From NCBI GenBank assembly GCA_003231075.1, contig QIIF01000043.1, forward strand, positions 1 to 11,873: a stretch of 11,873 nt of DNA, given 5' to 3'. Below are positions 4,409 to 10,586 of the stretch, in pieces. Both the position numbers and the translations under genes were made by a program. Positions within the stretch are counted from its first letter, which is position 1. Every line of letters begins with the position of its first letter. Origin of the DNA: Candidatus Falkowiibacteriota bacterium (GTDB taxonomy: Bacteria; Patescibacteriota; Patescibacteriia; Patescibacteriales; SZUA-104). The notes under the pieces were generated by a model. The model saw nothing but the letters and a program-made list of their open reading frames with translations, was not told where the DNA came from and ran no database searches.

Positions 4409-4711
4409 ATGCCAAACAAAAATAAAAAATTCAATATTAAGATATTTAACCGAATTTTATGCGTTTTAATTATTATATTAGGCGTATATCATATCGCCGG
4501 TATAAATGATTTAACCGTGAAAGGTTTTGAGCTGCAAAAACTTAAATTAAAATCAATGGAAATTAAAGATAATAACAATAATCTTGAATCGCAAATAATG
4601 TCTTTAGGATCTTATAATAATTTAAGAGAAAGAATCGCGTCGTTAAATATGGTATCCGCCGAAAAGGTTGAATATATTTCCGGAGCGTCTTCATTTGTCG
4701 CTAAGAGATAG
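4409..4711 (+). CDS. ftsL: FtsL-like divisome protein
   Basis: 100 aa in the form chosen here. It is a bitopic membrane protein of the FtsL type, which with FtsB/FtsQ recruits and activates FtsW-FtsI at the septum. Residues 1-12 are basic and cytoplasmic, 13-32 form one membrane segment (FNRILCVLIIILGVYHIAGI), 36-75 form an extracytoplasmic coiled coil (LQKLKLKSMEIKDNNNNLESQI), and the tail is short. Identity rests on topology and on its place between rsmH and ftsI, since FtsL sequences diverge strongly. The frame opens further upstream to ATG 4313, but those 32 extra codons translate the hairpin repeat into an aromatic-rich string that would precede the cytoplasmic segment, so ATG 4409 is preferred. 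There is no Shine-Dalgarno motif. Confidence 0.75.
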   Translation: MPNKNKKFNIKIFNRILCVLIIILGVYHIAGINDLTVKGFELQKLKLKSMEIKDNNNNLESQIMSLGSYNNLRERIASLNMVSAEKVEYISGASSFVAKR

Positions 4712-4746
4712 AAATCTGAAATTAGTAATTTAAAATTTGGAAATTA
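4712..4746. repeat. Degenerate 7-nt array after ftsL
   Basis: Units AAATCTG, AAATTAG, TAATTTA, AAATTTG, GAAATTA begin directly after the ftsL stop. The match is weak and AT-rich, but the period matches the other arrays in the window. The remaining spacer up to ftsI (4747-4820) has an AGAGGAT at 4792-4798, too far from the ATG to be a ribosome-binding site. Confidence 0.4.
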
Positions 4747-4820
4747 TAAACTAGTATATTTTTAAATAGCCCAAATTTTTCCCTTTAATTCAGAGGATAA
4801 GCCAATTTCCCATTACTCTT

Positions 4821-7004
4821 ATGAAACTATGGAAAAACAATAAAAAACGGGAAAATAATATTTATAGCAATAATCGCATTAATTTAATAGCAGCGATTAT
4901 TTTTTTATTGGGCGCGAGTATTTTATGGAGATTGTATGATTTACAAGTTATAAAATATAATTTATACGCGGCCAAGGCAACAGGACAGTATCTTTCTTAC
5001 AGTGTTTTAAAACCGGAGCGGGGAAAAATTTTTATTCAAGACAGTGGCGGCGATAATGAAAAACTTTATCCGTTTGCCACCAATAAAGATTTCGCCTTGG
5101 TATATACGGTGCCTAAAGATGTTAAAAATCCGGAATACACGGCAGAGGCATTATACGAGGTGTTTAAAAAAGAGGGAATTGAAAAAGAGGTGGGAGAATT
5201 AATGAAAAAGGAAGATGAGAGCCGTTTAAAAAAAGAATTGGCGTATTTGTCAAATAAAAATTTGCCATCCGAAGAAAAAAAAAGCAAAGAAGAGGAAATA
5301 ATTAAAACGCATAAAGCGCTTATAAAAGATCCTGAATATTTGGAATTAAAAAATATTAAACGGGAAAAGGAAATTGAATCAAGAAAAAAAGCGGTTATAG
5401 ATAAATATTTAAAAAGCTTAACCAAAAGCAATGATCCTTATGAGCCGATTGAAAAAAAGGTAAGTGAAGGTAATTTAAAGAAATTGTATTCCATTTTAGC
5501 GCCATCGGCGTTTGCCGCTAATAATTTTATTGACCGAGAAAGCGGAGTTGATTTTAAGATCGTAAACAATGCGTCGGATAAAAAATCAGTAATCGGCGGA
5601 TGGCGGCTGCCAATGGGTAAATTGGATATAAAAGGCGATTCCGTGTTTTATCAAATAAAAGATGGAACAAAAAAAAAGCTAAGATTGAACGGAATCGCGT
5701 TTATGCTTAAGTTGGGTAGATATTATCCGGAAAATAATATCGGATCGCATATTTTGGGTTTTGTCGGCTATGCCGGCGATGGTGGCGAAGAACGCGGCCG
5801 GTATGGGCTGGAAGGTTTTTTTAATGATGAGCTTTCCGGGAAATCCGGATCAATTAAAATCGGCCGCGGCGCCGGCGGTGATTTAATAATAATCAATGAT
5901 CGCGAATACCAAAAACCTATAGATGGAAGCGATATAATTTTGACCGTCAATAAAACTATTCAGTTTACGGCCTGCAGCGAGCTTAATAAAACCGCTTCAA
6001 AATACGATGCTGACGGCGGCACCATTATTATTATGGAGCCGCGGACAGGGGCAATACTCGCTATGTGTTCTTGGCCGGATTATGATCCGAATAATTACAA
6101 TAAAGTAGAAAATATTAATGTTTATAATAATCCGGCTATTTTTTCCGAATATGAGCCCGGTTCTATTTTTAAATCCATAACTATGGCGGCCGCTTTGGAC
6201 AGCGGAAAAGTGACTCCGGAAACTGTTTACAAAGATAACGGGGAAATTATGATAAAAGGATGGCCTAAACCGATTAGAAATTCAGATTATGAAACACATG
6301 GCGGCTGGGGCGTCGTAAGTATGAATATTGTTTTAGCGGAGTCGTTAAATACGGGAGCTATTTTTGCCATGCGGCAAATAGGAGCTGATGTTTTCGCGAG
6401 ATATGTCAAAGATTTTGGATTTGGAGAAAAAAGCGGCATTGAATTAGAAACGGAGAGCGCGGGAGATATCCGTAATTTACTGGCAAAAAGAATTAAGCCG
6501 GTTGACGCGGCCGTGGCGTCTTTCGGGCAAGGAATAACAGTGACGCCGCTGCAGATGACCGTAGCTTACGCGGCGATAGCAAATGGAGGAATTCTAATGA
6601 AACCGTATTTAGCGCGCGAGATTATCCATCCTGACGGCGTTAAGTATATAACCCAGCCAAAGCAAGTTAAACGCGTGATTTCGGAGCGCGCCGCTACATT
6701 GCTTTCAGGAATGTTGGTGAATGTTGTTGAAAATGGGCATGCTAAAAGAGCGGCTGTGAGTGGATATTATGTTGCCGGCAAAACCGGAACAGCGCAAGTG
6801 GCGGCAACTCATAAAAAAGGTTATAGCGATAAAACAATCCATACCTTTGTCGGTTTCGCCCCGGTTGAAGATCCAAAATTTGTTATGCTCGTAAAATTAG
6901 ACAATCCTAAAGGAGTTAAATATTCCGCTTCTTCCGCCGCTCCCTTATTTGGAAAAATCGCTGAATTCTTGTTAAATTATTTAGAAGTGCCGAAAGAGCG
7001 ATAA
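4821..7004 (+). CDS. ftsI: Septal peptidoglycan transpeptidase FtsI (PBP2b/PBP3 class)
   Basis: 727 aa, larger than the 550-650 usual. It is a class B penicillin-binding protein that cross-links septal peptidoglycan on the outer face of the membrane with FtsW. There is a basic cytoplasmic tail (1-20), one membrane segment (about 21-40) and LKPERGKIF (63-71), the usual RG(x)I start of the pedestal domain. Residues 106-222 form a highly charged helical, probably coiled-coil, insertion. The second pedestal part follows (ENNIGSHILGFVG, YGLEGFFNDELSG, 304-340). The transpeptidase domain has all three motifs: SxxK at 448-451 (SIFK), SLN at 508-510 and KTGT at 654-657. The catalytic serine is S448. 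No PASTA domain is present. It lies 109 nt after ftsL, probably in the same operon, and is the last intact dcw gene here. Confidence 0.93.
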   Translation: MKLWKNNKKRENNIYSNNRINLIAAIIFLLGASILWRLYDLQVIKYNLYAAKATGQYLSYSVLKPERGKIFIQDSGGDNEKLYPFATNKDFALVYTVPKDVKNPEYTAEALYEVFKKEGIEKEVGELMKKEDESRLKKELAYLSNKNLPSEEKKSKEEEIIKTHKALIKDPEYLELKNIKREKEIESRKKAVIDKYLKSLTKSNDPYEPIEKKVSEGNLKKLYSILAPSAFAANNFIDRESGVDFKIVNNASDKKSVIGGWRLPMGKLDIKGDSVFYQIKDGTKKKLRLNGIAFMLKLGRYYPENNIGSHILGFVGYAGDGGEERGRYGLEGFFNDELSGKSGSIKIGRGAGGDLIIINDREYQKPIDGSDIILTVNKTIQFTACSELNKTASKYDADGGTIIIMEPRTGAILAMCSWPDYDPNNYNKVENINVYNNPAIFSEYEPGSIFKSITMAAALDSGKVTPETVYKDNGEIMIKGWPKPIRNSDYETHGGWGVVSMNIVLAESLNTGAIFAMRQIGADVFARYVKDFGFGEKSGIELETESAGDIRNLLAKRIKPVDAAVASFGQGITVTPLQMTVAYAAIANGGILMKPYLAREIIHPDGVKYITQPKQVKRVISERAATLLSGMLVNVVENGHAKRAAVSGYYVAGKTGTAQVAATHKKGYSDKTIHTFVGFAPVEDPKFVMLVKLDNPKGVKYSASSAAPLFGKIAEFLLNYLEVPKER

Positions 7005-7020
7005 CGGCATCCATAATAAA

Positions 7021-7036
7021 GGGCGAATGCCATTCG
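7021..7036. repeat. GGGCGAAT-type short palindrome
   Basis: CGAAT (7024-7028), GCC, ATTCG (7032-7036) form a 5-bp hairpin within GGGCGAATGCCATTCG. It looks like a decayed copy of a GGGCGAATGCCATTCGCCC-type dispersed palindrome known to me from other genomes. Only one arm extension (GGG) is kept. Confidence 0.4.
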
Positions 7037-7084
7037 TTGCTGCGGGGCGGATGAAGCGGATTGTTTGCGGGTTAAACCGATATA

Positions 7085-7113
7085 TTGAATAATTAATGGA
7101 AAAATGGTATGAT
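7085..7113 (+). promoter_or_regulatory. Promoter before the murF stub, extended -10
   Basis: TTGAAT (7085-7090) and TATGAT (7108-7113) are 17 nt apart, and TGG at 7105-7107 forms a TGn extended -10. The predicted start of transcription, 7 nt past the -10, is 7120, the A of the ATG of the murF stub, so the message would be leaderless. It would also drive the response regulator and adaptor genes downstream. Confidence 0.6.
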
Positions 7114-7119
7114 TGGGAT

Positions 7120-7314
7120 ATGAAGAAACTTATTCAATTTAAATTGAAGTTTTTGGCAAAAGCGATTCTATCCAAGTATAAGCTGGAAATTATCGGTATT
7201 ACCGGCAGTGTCGGCAAAACCGGCGCGAAAGAGGCGGTATATGCCGTTTTTTCGTATAAATTTAACGCGCGCAGGATTTGTTTAATTAAAAGTTCGCAAA
7301 AAATGAGAATTTAA
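7120..7314 (+). pseudogene. murF: Truncated MurF (UDP-MurNAc-tripeptide:D-Ala-D-Ala ligase) N-terminus
   Basis: 64 codons remain of a ligase of about 400-450 aa. The visible part, MKKLIQFKLKFLAKAILSKY then EIIGITGSVGKTGAKEAVYAV, matches the N-terminal segment and ATP-binding P-loop (GSVGKT, residues 29-34) of CPR-type MurF, and FSYKFNARR continues as in the family. The family's following segment (usually an NYNNEIG-like motif) and the whole central and C-terminal domains are missing. From about 7275 the sequence is unrelated and stops at 7312. ATG 7120 is preferred over ATG 7096 because 7096 lies upstream of the -10 box. It follows ftsI, where mur genes are expected, so this looks like a breakpoint of the dcw cluster. 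It could instead be a short leader peptide or a P-loop remnant of a related Mur ligase. Confidence 0.7.
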
Positions 7315-7319
7315 AAAAT

Positions 7320-7718
7320 ATGTCTAAAAAATTATTTATAATAGAAGATGACGCCAATATCTTGTATGGCTTGCGGGCTAAATTCAGTATTGGCGGTTTT
7401 CAAGTTGAAATTGATATGGGCGTAGGCGGTGTTGAGGAAATTTTGAATAAAATAAAAAGTTTTAATCCTGATTTTATTATTCTTGATTTAATGTTGCCGA
7501 AAGTGGACGGGTTTTCAGTTTTAAGCGGCGTAAAAGCGGAAAATGGACTCGAGAAAACTCCGGTTTTGATTTTTACTAATTTAAGCGATGAAGACAGCCG
7601 CGCCAGGAGTAAGAATTTGGGCGCTGATTATTATTTTATTAAAAATGATTTTATTATTGATGAATTTGTGAAAAAAGTGGAAAAGATTATTAGCAATAGA
7701 TTAAAAATTAAAAATTAA
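7320..7718 (+). CDS. Receiver-only response regulator (CheY-like)
   Basis: 132 aa, a single REC domain with no output domain. Conserved residues are present: acidic pocket E9-D10-D11, phospho-acceptor D56 (FIILDLMLPKVDG), switch T86 and K108. It should accept phosphate from a histidine kinase and act through protein contacts, but no kinase lies in the window. The start ATG is 5 nt after the murF stub stop, with no Shine-Dalgarno motif. The last codons (LKIKN) are made of the TTAAAAA array that runs on to the next gene. Close spacing (7 nt) to the adaptor gene suggests one operon with the export module, so control of export is a reasonable guess but not shown. Confidence 0.88.
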   Translation: MSKKLFIIEDDANILYGLRAKFSIGGFQVEIDMGVGGVEEILNKIKSFNPDFIILDLMLPKVDGFSVLSGVKAENGLEKTPVLIFTNLSDEDSRARSKNLGADYYFIKNDFIIDEFVKKVEKIISNRLKIKN

Positions 7719-7721
7719 AAA
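7701..7721. repeat. Heptanucleotide tandem array, (TTAAAAA)3
   Basis: Three perfect TTAAAAA units encode the last codons and stop of the response regulator and end 4 nt before the ATG of the adaptor gene (7726). A-rich sequence makes chance more likely than for the GC-containing arrays, but the spacing to the ATG fits the pattern. Confidence 0.55.
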
Positions 7722-7725
7722 AATT

Positions 7726-9591
7726 ATGGCAGTGAAAAAAAATTTAAAAATTTTGATTATATTAGTTATAATAGCAGCCGCCGCCGGCGGTTGGTATTTG
7801 ATTTCCGGAAAAAAAGAAAAAGCTGAATATGTTGCGGCCAGGGTCGCGCGCGCGTCTTTGGTTCAAACTGTTAGCGATACGGGCGCGGTTAAAGCGGATT
7901 CAAATCTTGACCTAAATTTTTTAAATAATGGCAAAATAGCCAAGATTTTTGTTAAAGAGGGCGATAAAGTTGTTGAGGGGCAAATATTGGCCGAATTGGA
8001 CTATAGCGCTTTGTCCATTAAAAAAAAAGAAGCGCAAGCTAAATTAAACAAACTTATCGCCGGCGCTTCGCGAGAGAATATCGCCGTTAAACGAGCGAAT
8101 GTTGACCATGCTTACACCGCTTATTTATCCGCTCAAGACGAGTTGGGAAAAATTAAAAATGTAGTGGATGAAAAAATTACTCAAGCTCAAAAAACTTTTG
8201 ACGATTTGACAAAAAATTCTCCGAGTGATGTTACTATTTATGAGCAAGCGGTTGAATCCGCTGTAATCAATTTAAATAATGTTAAAAAAACTTATTCGCA
8301 ATCAGTCAGCAATAAAGCAAATAACGCGTTAACCGTTATTGAATCCGGATTGACGGACGCGGATACGGCATTGGATAAAGTAAATACGGTGTTAACCGAT
8401 AATGACGCCAAAGATGTTTTAAGCGTAAAAAATACGGATTATTTGGCAAGCGTAAAAGACACCCGCGATGAAGCGCTTGTGTTATTGATCGCCGCGAATA
8501 ACAGTTTAACCGCGGCAAAAGCGGATAAAACTGAAATTAATATCAACAAGGCCATACAGGATGCCCAGGCGGTTTTTAATAAAACTTTTGAAAGTTTGAA
8601 TTTTTGTTTTGATGCTTTGGGAAGCACAATTACAAGTTCTAATTTTATTCAAGCGGATTTAGACGCTTTTAAATCCGGTATTAATGCTGAGTTAACGACA
8701 ATTTCCGCGAGTATTTCCGCGGCGCAAACGGCCGAGCAAAATTTAACCGGAGCGCGGATTGCTTATAGCGCGAATGTTTCTAACGCGGAAGAAGCATTGG
8801 CGAAAGCGCGGGTTGATTTGGACAACGCGATAATTAACGCGCGCAACGCGTTAAATTCCGCTAAAATTTCCGGAGACCGGCAAATAACAGTTGCCGAAGC
8901 CAATATCAAAACAACTAAAAAATTATTGGAAGTCGCCAAAGCGCAGTTAGCTATGATTAAAGCTCCGGCGCGGAATGAAGACATAGTTTTAGCCCAAGCC
9001 GCGCTTGATTCCGTTAAAAAACAAATTGAAAACAGTATAATAAAAGCGCCGATTAATGGCGTGGTCACTAAAGTTAATTACGAGGCGGGAGAACAGGCAT
9101 CCGCCGGCAAGCCGGCATTTTCCATGGTGGGCGAGAATAATTTCAGGGTGGATGTTGATATTTCCGAGTCTGATATCGCCAAAGTGCGTATTGGCAATCC
9201 GGTAGAAATTACTTTGGACGCGTTTGGAGATGATGTAAAGTTTTCCGGCAAGGTTTATTTTATAGAGCCGGCGGCAACGGTTATTCAGGATGTTATTTAT
9301 TACAGAGTAAAAATAAAGTTTATCGGCGAAAAACAATTGACGCGGAAAATTAAGCCCGGAATGACGGCCAATGTTGTTATTACCACCATGGAAAAGAAAA
9401 ATATTTTGACAATGCCCGGCCGCGCGGTTACGCGGAAAAATGGGGGCAAATACGCAAGAGTTTTGGTAAATGGGCGAATTCGCGAGATGCCGGTTAAAAT
9501 AGGGTTGCGGGGCGATGAGGGGGTGGTTGAAGTTTTAGCGGGCGTGAAAGAAGGGGATAAGGTAGTGACTTTTATTAAAAATAAGAAGTAG
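7726..9591 (+). CDS. MacA-like periplasmic adaptor (membrane fusion) protein of an ABC exporter
   Basis: 621 aa against about 370 for E. coli MacA. It is an adaptor that connects a MacB-type ABC transporter to extracytoplasmic steps of export. An N-terminal membrane anchor lies at about 8-26, followed by a barrel/lipoyl half-motif (NGKIAKIFVKEGDKVVEGQILAELD, 68-92), a very long Ala/Asn/Lys-rich helical hairpin (about 95-435) and the second lipoyl half (IKAPINGVVTKVNYEAGEQ, about 438-456). A beta barrel (VDVDISESDIAKVRIGNPVEI) and the membrane-proximal domain (IKPGMTANVVIT...VKEGDKVV) complete the HlyD/MacA order. The extra length lies almost wholly in the hairpin. The ABC ATPase and permease follow, so this is a tripartite-type set. 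No outer-membrane TolC gene is visible, consistent with a cell lacking a classical outer membrane. Confidence 0.9.
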   Translation: MAVKKNLKILIILVIIAAAAGGWYLISGKKEKAEYVAARVARASLVQTVSDTGAVKADSNLDLNFLNNGKIAKIFVKEGDKVVEGQILAELDYSALSIKKKEAQAKLNKLIAGASRENIAVKRANVDHAYTAYLSAQDELGKIKNVVDEKITQAQKTFDDLTKNSPSDVTIYEQAVESAVINLNNVKKTYSQSVSNKANNALTVIESGLTDADTALDKVNTVLTDNDAKDVLSVKNTDYLASVKDTRDEALVLLIAANNSLTAAKADKTEININKAIQDAQAVFNKTFESLNFCFDALGSTITSSNFIQADLDAFKSGINAELTTISASISAAQTAEQNLTGARIAYSANVSNAEEALAKARVDLDNAIINARNALNSAKISGDRQITVAEANIKTTKKLLEVAKAQLAMIKAPARNEDIVLAQAALDSVKKQIENSIIKAPINGVVTKVNYEAGEQASAGKPAFSMVGENNFRVDVDISESDIAKVRIGNPVEITLDAFGDDVKFSGKVYFIEPAATVIQDVIYYRVKIKFIGEKQLTRKIKPGMTANVVITTMEKKNILTMPGRAVTRKNGGKYARVLVNGRIREMPVKIGLRGDEGVVEVLAGVKEGDKVVTFIKNKK

Positions 9592-9636
9592 TTGATTGTG
9601 GCATAGTTGTTTAGTAATTCTGCGGCGGTTCCATTT

Positions 9637-9664
9637 TTGACATTATACTCAATTATTATATCAA
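9637..9664 (+). promoter_or_regulatory. Weak candidate promoter before the ABC ATPase
   Basis: A perfect TTGACA (9637-9642) is followed 16 nt later by TATCAA (9659-9664, 4 of 6). The 121-nt gap between adaptor and ATPase genes is longer than needed within an operon. The -10 is poor, so an internal promoter is only suggested. Confidence 0.3.
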
Positions 9665-9712
9665 TAGCCAGATAGCTTTAAATTTTGGTTTTTGAATCTT
9701 TAGTTTCGCGCG

Positions 9713-10456
9713 ATGCCAACTCCTTTAATACAAATAAAAAATATTCATAAAATATACGATAGCGGCGGCGTGAAAACGCATGTTATCAAGGGCGTGTCTT
9801 TTGATATTGAAAAAGGGGAATTTGTGGCGATTACGGGGCCTTCGGGATCGGGAAAATCCACGCTAATGCATATTTTGGGACTTTTGGATCGGGCGACAAG
9901 CGGGAATTATATTTTGGAAGGCCGTGATGTGTCAAAACTGGAAGATGATGAATTGGCGCGATTGCGCAACGAGAAGATCGGGTTTGTTTTTCAGGCGTTT
10001 AACCTGCTCGCGCGGACTACTGTTTTGGAGAATGTGAAATTGCCGTTGACCTATTCAAAAAAATTATCCCAACCCTCATTTGCAAAGGGAGGAAATAATA
10101 AAAATTCCGCGCGCTCCGTTGATATTGGAGGTCGGGGAAATTGGATGAACAAACAAGCTAAAGAAGTTTTGGAAAGCGTGGGGCTGGGGCATCGGTTGGA
10201 TTATTTTACCAACCAGATATCAGGCGGGGAAAGGCAGAGGGTAGCTATTGCCCGCGCGTTAGTAAATAATCCGGCGGTTATTTTCGCGGATGAGCCGACC
10301 GGCAATTTGGATTCTAAATCCGGCGCTCAAATTATGAAAATTTTAACGGATCTCAATAAAAAAGGCCATACAATTATTCTGGTGACGCACGAGGATGATA
10401 TTGCTAAGTACGCGAGGAGAATTATCAGGGTTAGGGATGGAGAAATTGTTGAATAA
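9713..10456 (+). CDS. ABC transporter ATP-binding protein, MacB/LolD type
   Basis: 247 aa (usual 220-235). It is a cytoplasmic ATPase subunit that should pair with the permease at 10587; in E. coli MacB the two parts are fused. Motifs: Walker [10 protein letters not shown] (42-50), Q-loop Q94 (FVFQAFNLL), signature ISGGERQR (169-176), Walker [13 protein letters not shown] (189-200) with catalytic E194, and H-loop H226 (VTHEDD). Residues about 116-146 ([21 protein letters not shown]...) form an extra segment of about 23 residues between the Q-loop helix (LPLTY) and KEVLESVGL. Its DNA contains a hairpin resembling the C-rich intergenic repeat at 2247, so it looks like an absorbed repeat. All catalytic motifs are intact. 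The start codon lacks a Shine-Dalgarno motif. Confidence 0.93.
   Translation: MPTPLIQIKNIHKIYDSGGVKTHVIKGVSFDIEKGEFVAITGPSGSGKSTLMHILGLLDRATSGNYILEGRDVSKLEDDELARLRNEKIGFVFQAFNLLARTTVLENVKLPLTYSKKLSQPSFAKGGNNKNSARSVDIGGRGNWMNKQAKEVLESVGLGHRLDYFTNQISGGERQRVAIARALVNNPAVIFADEPTGNLDSKSGAQIMKILTDLNKKGHTIILVTHEDDIAKYARRIIRVRDGEIVE
10068..10092. repeat. Degenerate CCCTC...GGGAGG element inside the ATPase gene
   Basis: CCC-AA-CCCTCATTT (10068-10081) faces AAAGGGAGG (10084-10092) as an imperfect hairpin with two mismatches and one wobble pair. The order C-run, AA, CCC, stem, GGGAGG parallels the intergenic element at 2247-2275. It lies in the codons of the extra ATPase segment. Confidence 0.5.
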
Positions 10457-10459
10457 ATT

Positions 10460-10561
10460 CTAAATTATAATACCTAATTTCTAATAAAGGCCTAATGTTA
10501 AAATGTCTAATATTTAATTCATTATTTTATAATTAGGCATTGGGGTTTTATTATAATTTAG
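10460..10561. repeat. Nested AT-rich hairpin between ATPase and permease genes
   Basis: CTAAATTATAATA (10460-10472) and TATTATAATTTAG (10549-10561) are a perfect 13-bp inverted repeat. Inside, GCCTAAT (10490-10496) pairs with ATTAGGC (10532-10538), and AAAAT (10500-10504) can pair with ATTTT (10524-10528). The element of about 102 bp fills most of the spacer and contains repeated CTAAT words. No T-run suits a terminator, and the downstream permease has no other obvious promoter. Confidence 0.75.
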
Positions 10562-10580
10562 AAATTATAATTTAGAAATT
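10553..10580. repeat. Tandem 14-nt (2 x 7) repeat before the permease
   Basis: ATAATTTAGAAATT occurs twice in direct succession (10553-10566, 10567-10580), ending 6 nt before the permease ATG at 10587. It overlaps the right arm of the hairpin. The period is 14, consistent with two 7-nt half-units. Confidence 0.75.
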
Positions 10581-10586
10581 TATTTT

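Noticed and set aside
4792..4798. AGAGGAT as ribosome-binding site of ftsI
   Set aside because: It is 22 nt or more from the ATG, and no in-frame ATG, GTG or TTG lies at a suitable distance from it.
7096..7119. Upstream ATG (7096) as the start of the murF stub
   Set aside because: It lies upstream of the -10 element, and the family N-terminus begins at MKKL (7120).
7255..7330. Simple frameshift in an otherwise intact murF
   Set aside because: The other frames downstream show no MurF sequence and the response regulator begins within 6 nt, so the 3' part is missing rather than shifted.
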